From contig MQVI01000001.1 in assembly GCA_002002485.1 (NCBI GenBank), forward strand, positions 62,001 to 126,000: a stretch of DNA of 64,000 bases, given 5' to 3'. This stretch comes from Pasteurellaceae bacterium 15-036681. GTDB taxonomy: Bacteria; Pseudomonadota; Gammaproteobacteria; Enterobacterales; Pasteurellaceae. The translations under genes and the position numbers were made by a program. Below the pieces are notes generated by a model. That model searched no databases and was not told where the DNA came from. It saw only the letters and a program-made list of their open reading frames with translations. Shown here piece after piece: positions 32,328-42,002 of the stretch (within the stretch, counting starts at the first letter, position 1; each line of letters starts with the position of its first letter).

Positions 32328-33752
32328 TTATGATTTCTTACCAAACATATTCCCGATTAGGAATGCCATTAAACCAATCAATAATGATGGCACAATGGCA
32401 TGGAAGCTCAGAATTTTAATCCCAAAAGAAGTCATAATCACATAGCTTGCTAATCCGCAAATCATTGAACAAATCGCACCGCTTGCATTCGCATTTTTCC
32501 AGAATAACCCGAATAGGATTACCCATAGGAAGGTAGCTTCCAGCCCACCTAATGAAAGTAAGTTTAACCAAATTAGCATATCCGGTGGATTAATCGCAGC
32601 GAAGACCAATAACACACAAATGGTTAAGGTTGTCATCGTTGAGAAACGTTTAATCTTTTGCTCATTTTCAATTGCATTCGGCTTAATTGCTAAATAGAGA
32701 TCCTTAATCAAAGTAGATGAGGATTGAATCAACATTGAGTCAATCGATGACATAATTGCAGCCATTGGTGCCGCAAGGAAAATACCCGCTACTGCAGGTG
32801 GTAATACATTTAGCATTAAAGTTGGAATAATTTGGTCACCAATTTTTAAATCTGGTAATACAACGCGACCTAATACACCGGCTAAGTGCATACCAAACAT
32901 CAATACCGTCACCACAATGGTTCCAATAACTAAAGCGCGATGTAATGCTTTGCTATCTTTATATGCCATACTGCGCACTGCAAGGTGTGGTAAACCGATT
33001 AAACCAAAGCAGACTAACACCCAGAATGAGGTCATAAAAGTGAAGTCTAATGGGCGCTCATCAATACCGTAGGGTTGAATTAATTGTGGATTAATCGCTT
33101 CTAACTGATTCACTGCATTTTCTACACCACCAGTGGCATATAGCACACCACCAAGTAATAATATAGTGCCAACAACCATCACAAATCCTTGAATGGTATC
33201 CGTTAAAACCACCGCTCTAAAACCACCGATAAAGGTATAAACCCCAACTGTCACCGCAAAAATAATCACTGCTGTTTGATATGGAATACCTAATACGGTT
33301 TCTAACAAACGTCCTGCGCCGATAAATTGCACAGTCATCATGGCAAAGAATGACAGTAACAGAGCAAAGCTTGCAATCCACACCACAAATTTATTGTTAT
33401 AACGAGCTAATAAAATATCGTTAATCGTCACGCTGTTAGTTTGACGAGCCATAATAGCCAAACGTTTACCCACAACACCAAGAGTGAGTAGCACCGCAGG
33501 TACCTGAATCATTGCGAGTAAAACCCAACCTAAGCCATATTTATACGCAGCTCCTGGTCCGCCAATAAAGCTACTTGCACCGACATAAGTTGCTGCTGTG
33601 GTCATTGCAAGCACAAAGCCTGACATTGAACGACCACCCACATAGTATTCAGAGATAAAACTGCCTGTTTGACGTTGGCGATAGGCATAAAATGCCACGC
33701 CAAATACAAATAGCAAATAAGCAATCAAAGGTAATAGCATTTCACCATTCAT
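32328..33752 (-). CDS. panF: Sodium/pantothenate symporter
   Basis: PanF imports pantothenate with Na+ across the inner membrane for coenzyme A synthesis. The 474-residue product (E. coli 483) is a sodium:solute symporter (SSF) family protein with about 12-13 hydrophobic segments and the conserved stretches YYVGGRSMSGFVLAMTTAAT, YVGASSFIGGPGAAYKYGLG, and AAPMAAIMSSIDSMLIQSSS. Its start overlaps the yhdT stop by one base (TAATG), as in E. coli yhdT-panF. prmA, which follows panF in E. coli, is not here. Confidence 0.95.
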   Translation of the reverse strand: MNGEMLLPLIAYLLFVFGVAFYAYRQRQTGSFISEYYVGGRSMSGFVLAMTTAATYVGASSFIGGPGAAYKYGLGWVLLAMIQVPAVLLTLGVVGKRLAIMARQTNSVTINDILLARYNNKFVVWIASFALLLSFFAMMTVQFIGAGRLLETVLGIPYQTAVIIFAVTVGVYTFIGGFRAVVLTDTIQGFVMVVGTILLLGGVLYATGGVENAVNQLEAINPQLIQPYGIDERPLDFTFMTSFWVLVCFGLIGLPHLAVRSMAYKDSKALHRALVIGTIVVTVLMFGMHLAGVLGRVVLPDLKIGDQIIPTLMLNVLPPAVAGIFLAAPMAAIMSSIDSMLIQSSSTLIKDLYLAIKPNAIENEQKIKRFSTMTTLTICVLLVFAAINPPDMLIWLNLLSLGGLEATFLWVILFGLFWKNANASGAICSMICGLASYVIMTSFGIKILSFHAIVPSLLIGLMAFLIGNMFGKKS

Positions 33753-33985
33753 TATGATTTGTCCTCCAAATCAACATCCTTATAAATGGTCTTCACCACT
33801 ACACTCGTTAATAAAATCAAGATAATGGGTAGATAGATGCATGACAGCTCAAACCAAATTGGAAAACCAATTAAGCCTCGTCCCTCTGGCGCAAAATATG
33901 CACCACCTACCCAGCCTACGATATAAAATAGCGTCAGCCATAATGCCCAACGAACTTCGCGAGCGATCTGTTGTGATTGTGTCAT
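33752..33985 (-). CDS. yhdT: YhdT-family small membrane protein (DUF997)
   Basis: The 77-residue inner-membrane protein has two hydrophobic segments (ALWLTLFYIVGWVGGAYF and IYLPIILILLTSVVVKTIY), with an arginine-bearing loop PEGRGLIGFPIWFELSC between them. Length, topology and its place immediately before panF match YhdT of enterobacteria. The role is unknown; a link with pantothenate uptake is suggested only by the conserved pairing and one-base overlap. A strong GGAGAAAAA ribosome-binding site precedes the ATG. Confidence 0.9.
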   Translation of the reverse strand: MTQSQQIAREVRWALWLTLFYIVGWVGGAYFAPEGRGLIGFPIWFELSCIYLPIILILLTSVVVKTIYKDVDLEDKS

Positions 33986-34011
33986 TTTTTCTCCTTTAGG
34001 ATTATAGTTAT

Positions 34012-34037
34012 AAAAAAACCTCGCAACGCGCGAGGTT
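34012..34037 (-). terminator. Terminator of metJ
   Basis: On the minus strand AACCTCGC and GCGAGGTT pair around a GCGTT loop, and T7 follows. It lies directly after the metJ stop and before yhdT, so metJ and yhdT-panF are separate units. Confidence 0.92.
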
Positions 34038-34046
34038 CAAAATCCA

Positions 34047-34364
34047 TTAGTACTGCCATTCATCGGGGTTGATCCCCATTGCTCGCATTTTTTCTTTTGC
34101 TTCTTCAGGAATTTCATCACTACGTTCTTTCATCAGATCTTCATCAGTTGGTAATGGTTGTCCTGTGAATGCATGCAGAAACGCCTCACAAAGTAATTCA
34201 CTATTTGTTGCATGGCGCAAATTACGAATTTGGCGACGAGTACGTTCGTTCGTTAGTATTTCCAATACACCAATCGGGATCGAAACAGTAATTTTTTTAA
34301 CTTGTTCGCTTTTTTTACCGTGTTCTGCGTAGGGGCTGATATATTCGCCGTTCCAATCTGCCAT
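34047..34364 (-). CDS. metJ: Methionine repressor MetJ
   Basis: MetJ is a ribbon-helix-helix repressor that uses S-adenosylmethionine as corepressor and binds tandem met boxes. The 105-residue product matches E. coli MetJ in length, with the DNA-contacting strand [20 protein letters not shown] and helix [20 protein letters not shown], and the SAM-site region [16 protein letters not shown]. Three consecutive 8-base met-box-like units lie 50 bases upstream (34414-34437), in the metJ-rnr gap, consistent with autoregulation. A terminator follows. Confidence 0.97.
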   Translation of the reverse strand: MADWNGEYISPYAEHGKKSEQVKKITVSIPIGVLEILTNERTRRQIRNLRHATNSELLCEAFLHAFTGQPLPTDEDLMKERSDEIPEEAKEKMRAMGINPDEWQY

Positions 34365-34413
34365 GTTAAGATTCCTAATGTTTAAAATTTGTTGGATATT
34401 CTAATCAAAATTT

Positions 34414-34437
34414 AGACTTCTCGCAATCTAGACGGCT
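34414..34437 (-). promoter_or_regulatory. Tandem met boxes (MetJ operator)
   Basis: Three consecutive octamers AGACTTCT, CGCAATCT and AGACGGCT compare with the consensus AGACGTCT (7, 4 and 7 matches of 8). Outer strong boxes with a weak middle one at exact 8-base phasing are typical of MetJ operators. It is positioned to control metJ; the divergent rnr starts 160 bases away. Confidence 0.75.
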
Positions 34438-34596
34438 AAATTACTTTTGCAAAAAATAGCTTAAATCGTACCGCTTGCAAAATTCTGTGTATAATGGAGG
34501 TTAAAATAATCAAGTATCTAACCGTTATACCTTCAATTTTAACTTTCCTAAAATAACAATAACCATTACAAAATAATCAATTAAAGAGAAATAATT

Positions 34597-36978
34597 ATGA
34601 AACAAGATCCAAATTACCAACAAGAACTTGAAAAATACGAAAATCCCGTTCCTAGTCGCGACTTTATTTTACAAACCATTCGTGAATATGATGCACCGAT
34701 GAGCAAAGAAGAGTTGCTCAAAACCTTTAAAATCACCGATGAAGATCGCCAAGAGGCGATCCGCCGTCGTTTACGTGCCATGGAAAATGATGGGCAGCTG
34801 GTCTTCACCAAAGGTCGTCGCTATGCACTACCTGAGAAAATGGACTTACTCAAAGGCACGGTATTAGGCCATCGTGATGGCTACGGCTTCCTACAAGTGG
34901 AAGGTTCGGATGACTGGTTTATTCCAAACTCACAGATGGTGCGAGTCATGCACGGTGATTTCGTGTTAGCACAACCAAACGGCACAGATCGCCGCGGGCG
35001 CAAAGAAGTACGCATTGTACGTGTGCTTGAAGCGCGTAAAAAACAGATTGTTGGTCGCTTCTTTACTGAATCTGGCATTAACTATGTTGTGCCGGACGAT
35101 AGCCGTATTAACCAAGATATTTTAATCCCTGACGAACACCGCTTAGGTGCGCGAATGGGGCAAGTCGTGGTCGTTGAACTTCAACCCCGTAAGGCAGATT
35201 TCAAACGTCCTGTTGGTTTTATCACTGAAATTCTCGGTGATAATCTCGCCCCAGGAATGGAAATTGAAATTGCACTACGCAATCATGATATTCCACACGT
35301 ATGGCCTGAAACTGTTGAAAAACAAGTCCGTAAATTTGAAGAGGAAGTCCCTGAAGAAGCAAAAGAAGGTCGTGTTGATCTACGTGATTTACCATTAGTG
35401 ACGATTGATGGTGAAAGTGCACGTGACTTTGACGATGCAGTATTCTGTAAGCGTGAAGGCAAAGGCTGGCGTTTATGGGTAGCCATTGCCGATGTTAGCT
35501 ACTATGTTCGTCCGAAAACGGCATTAGATCTTGAAGCACAACAACGTGGTAACTCTGTTTATTTCCCAAATCGAGTGATTCCAATGTTGCCAGAAGTACT
35601 CTCAAATGGCTTATGCTCGCTTAATCCACAGGTAGATCGCCTATGTTTAGTTGCGGAGATGACCGTTTCAGAAACAGGCAAATTAACCAGCTATCAGTTC
35701 TACGAAGCCGTGATGAATTCACACGCTCGTTTAACCTATACCAAAGTATGGAATATTTTAGAAGGCGATGAACAGCTTCGTGAGCGCTATGCTCATTTAG
35801 TGCCTCACTTAGAAGAGCTTCATACTATGTACAAAACCTTGGTTGAAACTCGTCAAAAGCGTGGTGCTATTGAGTTTGAAACCATTGAAAATCAATTTAT
35901 TTTCAATCCTCAAGGGCGAATTGAACGTATTGAGCCAATCGTCCGTAATGATGCGCATAAAATCATTGAAGAGTGTATGATTTTGGCCAATATTGCTTCT
36001 GCTCGTTTGGTTGAAGAAGCTGATGAGCCAGCACTTTACCGTATTCATGCTCAGCCAAGTGAAGAAAAACTCACAGGTTTCCGCTCATTCTTGAGTGAAT
36101 GTGGCTTAGTACTTGAAGGTGGTTTAACACCAACGCCAAAAGATTATGCGAAATTACTTGAGTTAGTGCGTGAACGTCCAGATAAAGAGCTGATTCAAAC
36201 AATGTTATTACGTTCATTAAAGCAAGCCGTTTATTCACCTGACAATGAAGGGCACTTTGGTTTAGCATTATCTGAATATGCGCACTTTACCTCTCCAATT
36301 CGCCGTTACCCAGATTTACTATTGCATCGTGCCATTAAGTATTTGATTGAAAAACAAAAAGGTAATACACGTAAATATACCCATGGTGGTGGCTATCACT
36401 ATAAACTGGACGATATGGATCAGTTTGGGGAAAAATGTTCAATGACTGAACGCCGTGCCGATGATGCAACACGTGAAGTGGCAGATTGGCTGAAATGTGA
36501 ATATATGCAAGATCACGTAGGCGATGAGTTTGAGGGCGTAATTTCAAGCGTGACAGGCTTTGGCTTGTTTGTAAAATTAAACGAGTTATTGATTGATGGC
36601 TTAGTACACATTTCTACTTTAGATAATGGCTACTATCACTTTGATAGCGATCGCCAACGTTTAGTCGGTGAAAATGGCATGATGTATCGCTTAGGTGATC
36701 CAGTGAAAGTACGTGTTATCGGCGTAAATCTTGATGATAAGAAAATCGACTTTGAACTGATTACTAGCCTAAAAGCACCAAAATCAGCCGGCAAAACCGC
36801 TAAGAAAAAAGCGAAAGCTGCCGAAAAACCTGTTTTCAAAGAAGTGGTTACCGCAAAAGTCACAAAGAAAAAGAAAGCAACAACTAAAAAAGCTGACACT
36901 AAAGCTGCAAAATCTCGCAAGAAAGTGACCGCTAGTAAGCCTTCTAAGACTGAAAAGCAAAGTCGAAAATTAGGCTAG
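34597..36978 (+). CDS. rnr: Ribonuclease R
   Basis: RNase R is a processive 3'-5' exoribonuclease that degrades structured RNA. In the 793-residue product (E. coli 813), a helix-turn-helix-like N-terminus leads to cold-shock domains, then the RNB catalytic core with [20 protein letters not shown] (catalytic Asp cluster, about residues 267-286) and [20 protein letters not shown] (about 560). An S1 domain follows ([20 protein letters not shown], about 645). From about 720 the tail is very Lys/Ala-rich ([31 protein letters not shown]), as in other RNase R proteins, where it binds ribosomes and RNA. Confidence 0.97.
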   Translation: MKQDPNYQQELEKYENPVPSRDFILQTIREYDAPMSKEELLKTFKITDEDRQEAIRRRLRAMENDGQLVFTKGRRYALPEKMDLLKGTVLGHRDGYGFLQVEGSDDWFIPNSQMVRVMHGDFVLAQPNGTDRRGRKEVRIVRVLEARKKQIVGRFFTESGINYVVPDDSRINQDILIPDEHRLGARMGQVVVVELQPRKADFKRPVGFITEILGDNLAPGMEIEIALRNHDIPHVWPETVEKQVRKFEEEVPEEAKEGRVDLRDLPLVTIDGESARDFDDAVFCKREGKGWRLWVAIADVSYYVRPKTALDLEAQQRGNSVYFPNRVIPMLPEVLSNGLCSLNPQVDRLCLVAEMTVSETGKLTSYQFYEAVMNSHARLTYTKVWNILEGDEQLRERYAHLVPHLEELHTMYKTLVETRQKRGAIEFETIENQFIFNPQGRIERIEPIVRNDAHKIIEECMILANIASARLVEEADEPALYRIHAQPSEEKLTGFRSFLSECGLVLEGGLTPTPKDYAKLLELVRERPDKELIQTMLLRSLKQAVYSPDNEGHFGLALSEYAHFTSPIRRYPDLLLHRAIKYLIEKQKGNTRKYTHGGGYHYKLDDMDQFGEKCSMTERRADDATREVADWLKCEYMQDHVGDEFEGVISSVTGFGLFVKLNELLIDGLVHISTLDNGYYHFDSDRQRLVGENGMMYRLGDPVKVRVIGVNLDDKKIDFELITSLKAPKSAGKTAKKKAKAAEKPVFKEVVTAKVTKKKKATTKKADTKAAKSRKKVTASKPSKTEKQSRKLG

Positions 36979-37020
36979 AAATGGGAGCTATGTAACATCT
37001 ATCCTACTCTATATTCATTG

Positions 37021-37070
37021 AACTCCACTTTTTAAATCCTCAATAAGGTGATAAAGTAGGTGGAGTTTTT
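37021..37070 (+). terminator. Probable terminator of rnr
   Basis: AACTCCACTTT pairs with AAAG-TAGG-TGGAGTT (one small bulge) over a longer loop, and TTTTTATT follows. It lies between rnr and the glycosyltransferase gene. The stem is less compact than the other terminators here. Confidence 0.6.
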
Positions 37071-37099
37071 ATTCGTTTAAGTATTACAGAGAATTTAAA

Positions 37100-37885
37100 A
37101 TGGCAGCAGTTAAATACGAACCACTTATTGTCCTTGCAAATGGGCTACTTCGTCTAACAGGCAACATTGTGAAGATGTCGAGTTATATCGTTCATGGATT
37201 ATTTCCTAAAAAACGATTTACTATTCCAGAATTTAGCCCTGCAAAAATGAAGTCAAACAAGCAGACTAAAATCCCTAAAGTGATTTGGCAAACAAACTAT
37301 AGTAATCAAGTTACGTTTCCTGTTTATTGTAATTATTTGTTGAACCGCTTACTCTCTTTAAGCTACGATTATCGCTATGTTAGTACTGAGGCACGTGAAG
37401 AGTATATTAAAGCAAACTCAGATGAGCGAACGTTTTCAGCCTACAGCAAATTAACTGATGGAGCGGCGCAGGCTGATTTCTGGCGAATTTTCACTCTATA
37501 TAAAGAAGGCGGTATTTATATGGATATCGATGGTCATCTTGTATGGGCATTATCTAGTATCATTGGCGAAGAAGACACTGAAGTGGTTATTACTCGTCGC
37601 GATAAATACACAAACTTTTTCTTAGCAAGCGCCAAAGGTAATCAATTTTTATTGGACACGTTAAATATCGTAATCGATAATATTGAACAACGCCGTATTG
37701 ATGGTGGCGTATTTAGTTTAACCGGTCCAACTACACTAAATATAGCTCTTGAAGGAAAGAAAGTGAATTCACGCCGAGATAAGCTCACCTGTGCGCAAGG
37801 AACATTTACCAACGAATATTTTCAGTATATGGATAAGAAAATGGGTAAATGGAATCACGCTAAAAATGAAGATTTATTGAAATAA
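37100..37885 (+). CDS. GT32-like glycosyltransferase with DXD motif
   Basis: The 261-residue product belongs to the DXD sugar-binding glycosyltransferase group (Gly_transf_sug, GT32-like): [15 protein letters not shown] (about residues 57-71), then the core [20 protein letters not shown] and MDIDGHLV with the DxD at about residues 148-150. The C-terminus has [17 protein letters not shown]. Such enzymes add sugars to lipooligosaccharide or capsule; the acceptor cannot be deduced. There is no signal peptide; the N-terminal [13 protein letters not shown] is amphipathic, suggesting peripheral membrane attachment. It stands alone between rnr and ansB, with terminators on both sides. Confidence 0.85.
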   Translation: MAAVKYEPLIVLANGLLRLTGNIVKMSSYIVHGLFPKKRFTIPEFSPAKMKSNKQTKIPKVIWQTNYSNQVTFPVYCNYLLNRLLSLSYDYRYVSTEAREEYIKANSDERTFSAYSKLTDGAAQADFWRIFTLYKEGGIYMDIDGHLVWALSSIIGEEDTEVVITRRDKYTNFFLASAKGNQFLLDTLNIVIDNIEQRRIDGGVFSLTGPTTLNIALEGKKVNSRRDKLTCAQGTFTNEYFQYMDKKMGKWNHAKNEDLLK

Positions 37886-37898
37886 CTTATGATCATTA

Positions 37899-37928
37899 AA
37901 TACCCCAAACTAGTCAGCTTGGGGTATT
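37899..37928. terminator. Bidirectional terminator between the glycosyltransferase and ansB genes
   Basis: AATACCCCAA (37899-37908) and TTGGGGTATT (37919-37928) form a perfect 10-bp stem with a 10-base loop. The T-rich flank CATTTTTAT lies on the plus side. It separates two convergent genes. Confidence 0.8.
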
Positions 37929-37949
37929 CATTTTTATAGCTTTCAAATA

Positions 37950-38999
37950 CTAAAAATCTTCAAAATACTGCTGAATTTTGACAGGATCTTTAGTTTGAGT
38001 TAATGCAAGTTGCAATAACACTCGCGCTTTTTGTGGATTCAAGGTACCCGACGCGACGAAACCATATTGACTATCATCTACCTCTGCATCACGAGTGGTG
38101 TATCCGGTCGGAATACGTGAAGATCGAACCACTGCAACGCCGTCTTTTGCAGCTTTACCTAACATTTCTAAGTTAGCTGCATTCACATTACCATTCCCAA
38201 CGCCAGCTGAAATAATACCCTCATAACCTGCATCCAGTAATGATTTTAACGGCTCTGTTGGCATATTTGCATAAGCATAAATAATACCTACTTTTGGTAA
38301 CGAAGAGAGTTTATCTACATTGAACGGTGTATTTGTAGTGTGCTTGCTTTCAGGTGATCTTTCATAATCCACTTTACTATTATGAATAAAGCCTAACGCG
38401 CCAAAATTAGGTGAAGCAAAGGTATGAACAGCTGTAGTACTTGTCTTAGTTACATCTCTTGCACCAAGAACCGTATCATTCATTGCAACTAATACACCTC
38501 GACCTCCCGATTTTTTATCTGTGGCAACAACCACGGCGTTATATAAATTTAATGGACCATCGGCACTTTTTTCAGTCGCAGGACGCATTGCCCCAACTAA
38601 TACGATCGGCTTCTCACATTTCACTGTTAAGTCCAGAAAATAGGCTGTTTCTTCCATCGTATCTGTCCCATGTGTAATAACGAATCCATCAGTATCAGCA
38701 CATTGAGCATTGATTGTCTTGGCTAATTTTAACCAAACATCATCGGACATATCTTGTGAACCAATTTTTACGACTTGCTCACCTTTGATATTTGCTAATG
38801 TTTTCATTTCAGGTACAGCATCAATAAGAGTTTCAATATTTAATTGGCCAGCTTGGTAAGCTGAACTCACTGCAGTTTGACCACTTCCTGCAATAGTACC
38901 ACCTGTCGCCAATATGGTAATATTCGGTAATGAACTACTCGCATAAGCTGTTGATAAACCTAAACTAACTAGTGTTGTTGCAAAAGTTTTTAGTTTCAT
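37950..38999 (-). CDS. ansB: Periplasmic L-asparaginase, type II
   Basis: The enzyme hydrolyses asparagine to aspartate and ammonia in the periplasm. The 349-residue product (E. coli 348) has a Sec signal peptide (MKLKTFATTLVSLGLSTAYA-S), the first catalytic threonine in ILATGGTIAGSG (about residue 32-36), and the second catalytic signature FVITHGTDTMEETAYFLDL with the Thr/Asp/Lys set completed by VGAMRPATEKSADGP. A partial FNR-like word (TTGAT-CTAA-TTCAG, 39078-39091) lies upstream. Anaerobic control is known for E. coli ansB, but this match is weak. It is convergent with the glycosyltransferase gene. Confidence 0.95.
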   Translation of the reverse strand: MKLKTFATTLVSLGLSTAYASSSLPNITILATGGTIAGSGQTAVSSAYQAGQLNIETLIDAVPEMKTLANIKGEQVVKIGSQDMSDDVWLKLAKTINAQCADTDGFVITHGTDTMEETAYFLDLTVKCEKPIVLVGAMRPATEKSADGPLNLYNAVVVATDKKSGGRGVLVAMNDTVLGARDVTKTSTTAVHTFASPNFGALGFIHNSKVDYERSPESKHTTNTPFNVDKLSSLPKVGIIYAYANMPTEPLKSLLDAGYEGIISAGVGNGNVNAANLEMLGKAAKDGVAVVRSSRIPTGYTTRDAEVDDSQYGFVASGTLNPQKARVLLQLALTQTKDPVKIQQYFEDF

Positions 39000-39198
39000 A
39001 TAAACCTCTCTGGTAAGGAAAAAGCGCTGAAATTATCCCTCAAATTCAGAATTTCTGGAAAAATAACGGTTTATTTATTGATCTAATTCAGAAAAGAATT
39101 AAATAATGATTTATTCTTAATCAAATTTAGTTGCTTGTGTTAAGTGGCTTGAATCTGTAAACTTACCCTGTTTTTTACTACTCATTAGGAGTTTAACA

Positions 39199-39720
39199 AT
39201 GAAAAAATTAGCATTAGTGACATTAACTGCAGCACTTTCAACTTCTGTCTTTGCTGCGCCTGTAGGCGAAACATTCACTGGCGTTGGTGTCGGTATGGAC
39301 TTAACCACGGTAAAATATAAAAGTGCAGGTCTTGAAGGCAAACAAGCTACAGGTGCCAATGTAATCGTAGATTACGGCATGGATTATGGAAACAACCTAG
39401 TAGGTATTGTAGAAGGTAAAGTAAAAGTAGGTAGCACTAAAATCTTCAATGATGTGAAACAAAAATCACAATTTGGCGTTGCTTACGAACAAGGTTACCG
39501 CGTATTGCCTGACTTACTTCCATACGCAAAAATTGATTATAGTGTAAGTAAAGTTGGTGATGTAGGTAGCTTCAAAGGCTTTGGTTATGGCTTAGGTACA
39601 AAATATGCTGTATCTAACGACATTGAAGTTGGCGTACAATATATGCGTAGTAACTTAAAACACAGTGGCACTAAATTAAAAGGTAATGCATATAGCGCAA
39701 CAGCTGCATACCGTTTCTAA
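39199..39720 (+). CDS. Small outer-membrane beta-barrel protein
   Basis: The 173-residue product has a Sec signal peptide ending in AFA (MKKLALVTLTAALSTSVFA). The mature part alternates hydrophobic and polar residues with many Gly and aromatic residues (GANVIVDYGMDYGNNLVGIV, GVAYEQGYRVLPDLLPYAKI, FKGFGYGLGTKYAVSNDIEV) and ends in Phe (AYRF), the outer-membrane insertion signature. The size suggests an eight-stranded barrel like OmpX/OmpA-N or Pasteurellaceae porin-family proteins. The function (adhesion, serum resistance or other) is not determinable. A good TTAGGAG ribosome-binding site is present. A terminator follows. Confidence 0.85.
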   Translation: MKKLALVTLTAALSTSVFAAPVGETFTGVGVGMDLTTVKYKSAGLEGKQATGANVIVDYGMDYGNNLVGIVEGKVKVGSTKIFNDVKQKSQFGVAYEQGYRVLPDLLPYAKIDYSVSKVGDVGSFKGFGYGLGTKYAVSNDIEVGVQYMRSNLKHSGTKLKGNAYSATAAYRF

Positions 39721-39739
39721 TTCAGTCTCTTATTTATAG

Positions 39740-39770
39740 GGCATAGCGACTTCGTTATGCCTTTTCTTTT
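39740..39770 (+). terminator. Terminator of the outer-membrane protein gene
   Basis: GGCATAGCG (39740-39748) pairs with CGTTATGCC (39753-39761, one G-T) around ACTT, and TTTTCTTTT follows. Confidence 0.88.
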
Positions 39771-39782
39771 CAAGGTAATATA

Positions 39783-40784
39783 ATGACTAAAAATCTTGCA
39801 GGCATTGGTTTTGCAGGTATTGTTACCGCCATTGCTTTTTTCCTTTCTCAAACGCATTTTGCTTCTTCATTACAGCTCAGTGCCCTCACTCTTGCTATTG
39901 TACTTGGCATTTTGATTGGCAATACTTTTTATTCCAAATTTGAAAATCATACACTTGCTGGTGTCAATTTTGCGAAAACCTTTATTTTACGAACAGGGAT
40001 AGTGCTTTATGGTTTCCGCATTACGCTTCAAGACATCAGTTCAGTGGGCGTAAATGCGATCTTTAGCGATGCCATCATGTTAATTACAACGTTCTTTATC
40101 ACCTGTTGGATCGGGGTTAAATTGTTGAAGATTGATCGTCAGATCGTCCAACTCACTGCCGCAGGCTGCAGTATTTGTGGCGCTGCCGCAATTATGGCAA
40201 CCGCACCTGTGGTAAAAGCCGAAAGCCATAAAGTATCAGTGGCAGTTGCGCTGATTGTGATTTTTGGCACCGTCTGTATGTTCCTTTATCCGCTTATCTA
40301 TCCGTTGTTAAATCAATGGATTAGCTCGCACCAATTCGGGATTTATATTGGTTCGTCCGTCCACGAAGTTGCACAAGTTTATGCCGCAGGCGGAAATATT
40401 AATTCCGTTGTAGCTGATACGGCAGTGATTACTAAGATGATCCGCGTGATGATGTTAGCCCCATTCTTACTTGCTCTTTCATACTTTCTACAGCAAGAAC
40501 AAGGTGAAAAAGGCAAAATCAATATTCCATGGTTTGCGGTACTTTTCATCGCCGTTGCAATGTTTAATTCATTAAATCTATTACCACAAGAATTAGTAAA
40601 ACTATTGGTTCAGATTGATACGATTTTACTCATGATGGCAATGTCCGCTCTCGGCTTAACCACGCGCATTAGCGCTGTCAAACAAGCAGGCTTAAAACCA
40701 TTGCTTCTCGGCTTGTTAATCTGTATTTGGTTAGTGGTAGGAGGATTTATGGTGAATTTTGGAATGGAAAAAGTATTGGGTTAA
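39783..40784 (+). CDS. yeiH: YeiH/UPF0324-family membrane protein (putative sulfate exporter family)
   Basis: The 333-residue protein has about ten hydrophobic segments. Family stretches visible are [57 protein letters not shown] (about residues 118-137), [15 protein letters not shown] (about 192-206) and [19 protein letters not shown]. These match the YeiH (UPF0324) family, some members of which are annotated as sulfate exporters, although the substrate is not well established. cysK, a sulfur-assimilation gene, lies convergently downstream, which may be coincidence. An AAGGTAATATA ribosome-binding site precedes the ATG. Confidence 0.88.
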   Translation: MTKNLAGIGFAGIVTAIAFFLSQTHFASSLQLSALTLAIVLGILIGNTFYSKFENHTLAGVNFAKTFILRTGIVLYGFRITLQDISSVGVNAIFSDAIMLITTFFITCWIGVKLLKIDRQIVQLTAAGCSICGAAAIMATAPVVKAESHKVSVAVALIVIFGTVCMFLYPLIYPLLNQWISSHQFGIYIGSSVHEVAQVYAAGGNINSVVADTAVITKMIRVMMLAPFLLALSYFLQQEQGEKGKINIPWFAVLFIAVAMFNSLNLLPQELVKLLVQIDTILLMMAMSALGLTTRISAVKQAGLKPLLLGLLICIWLVVGGFMVNFGMEKVLG

Positions 40785-40808
40785 AAAATCCGTTGCTTCA
40801 TTCAAATG

Positions 40809-40833
40809 TAGGGGCAGATTAATATCTGCCCCA
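40809..40833 (+). repeat. Short palindromic intergenic repeat
   Basis: GGGGCAGAT-TA-ATATCTGCCCC is an imperfect dyad between convergent yeiH and cysK, of the same class as 29659-29718. Confidence 0.7.
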
Positions 40834-40849
40834 TTTATATGATAAATAT

Positions 40850-41800
40850 TTAAGCTTCGATTCCTTCAAATAATAAAGTACTTAAATAACGCTCTGAGGC
40901 TGATGGCAGAATTGCAACAATCGTTTTATCCGCAAATTCTGGTAATTTCGCAATGCGATCTGCAGCAGCTACTGCGGCACCAGATGAGATCCCAACTAGA
41001 ATTCCCTCTTCCGCCATAATGCGACGAGCTGTTTCAATTGCGGTTTCACTATCAACCTGCTCTACACGGTCAATTAAGCTTAAATCTAAGTTTTGTGGAA
41101 TAAAGCCTGCGCCGATACCTTGAATTTTATGTGGTGCAGGTTTTACTTCTTCACCATTTAAGGTTTGAGTAATTACCGGTGATTCTTTTGGTTCTACGGC
41201 TACTGAGATAATCTGTTTACCTTTATCTTGTTTGATAAAACGAGTTACGCCTGTAATAGTACCGCCTGTGCCTACACCTGCTACAAACACATCAATATTA
41301 CCTTGAGTAGCTTCCCAAATTTCAGGGCCTGTTGTTTGTTGGTGAATCGCAGGGTTTGCAGGGTTTTCAAACTGTTTTAGCATAATGTAGCGATTTGGAT
41401 CGCTGGCAATAATCTCCTCTGCTTTCGCAATCGCGCCTTTCATGCCTTTTGCACCTTCGGTTAATACAAGGTTTGCACCTAAACCGCGTAATAAACGCTT
41501 ACGCTCAGTACTCATTGTTTCAGGCATTGTTAGCGTTAATTTATAACCACGAGCTGCTGCAACGTAAGCAAGTGCAATACCAGTATTACCACTGGTTGCA
41601 TCAACGATTTCTTTATCTTTGGTTAAGGTGCCATCTTTTTCTGCTTGCCACACCATATTCGCACCGATACGACATTTCACGCTAAAACTTGGATTACGCG
41701 ATTCTACTTTTACTAATAAATTGCCGTTATTACCAAAATTTTTTAAACGTACAAGAGGGGTGTTACCAATGGTTTCTGAGTTGTCTGCATAGATAGTCAT
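40850..41800 (-). CDS. cysK: Cysteine synthase A (O-acetylserine sulfhydrylase)
   Basis: CysK makes cysteine from O-acetylserine and sulfide. The 316-residue product (E. coli 323) is a fold-type II PLP enzyme: [13 protein letters not shown]-like start ([19 protein letters not shown]), the PLP lysine in [12 protein letters not shown] (about residue 42), the substrate loop [20 protein letters not shown], and the phosphate-binding loop [14 protein letters not shown]. The C-terminus is [20 protein letters not shown]. An AAGGAACACTCT ribosome-binding site precedes the ATG. Confidence 0.96.
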   Translation of the reverse strand: MTIYADNSETIGNTPLVRLKNFGNNGNLLVKVESRNPSFSVKCRIGANMVWQAEKDGTLTKDKEIVDATSGNTGIALAYVAAARGYKLTLTMPETMSTERKRLLRGLGANLVLTEGAKGMKGAIAKAEEIIASDPNRYIMLKQFENPANPAIHQQTTGPEIWEATQGNIDVFVAGVGTGGTITGVTRFIKQDKGKQIISVAVEPKESPVITQTLNGEEVKPAPHKIQGIGAGFIPQNLDLSLIDRVEQVDSETAIETARRIMAEEGILVGISSGAAVAAADRIAKLPEFADKTIVAILPSASERYLSTLLFEGIEA

Positions 41801-42002
41801 AGAGTGTTCCTTCTTTTAATTTATGTGGAAATTGTGGTTAGCATAGCGTTTATTTTAGAAATGTTAAGGATTGGAAAGTCATTTTATATAACTAGAAAGA
41901 ATAAAACACCTTTATCACCTTTTGATCTGATAAATAGCATCATCTGATATTATTCTTTATAATAAATCCCAATATTAATAATTACAAAATCAAGGAACTC
42001 TT

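Noticed and set aside
36636-36920. Antisense frame opposite the Lys-rich tail of rnr
   Set aside because: Phe/Leu-rich complement of AAA/GCA codons; a by-product of the low-complexity sense tail.
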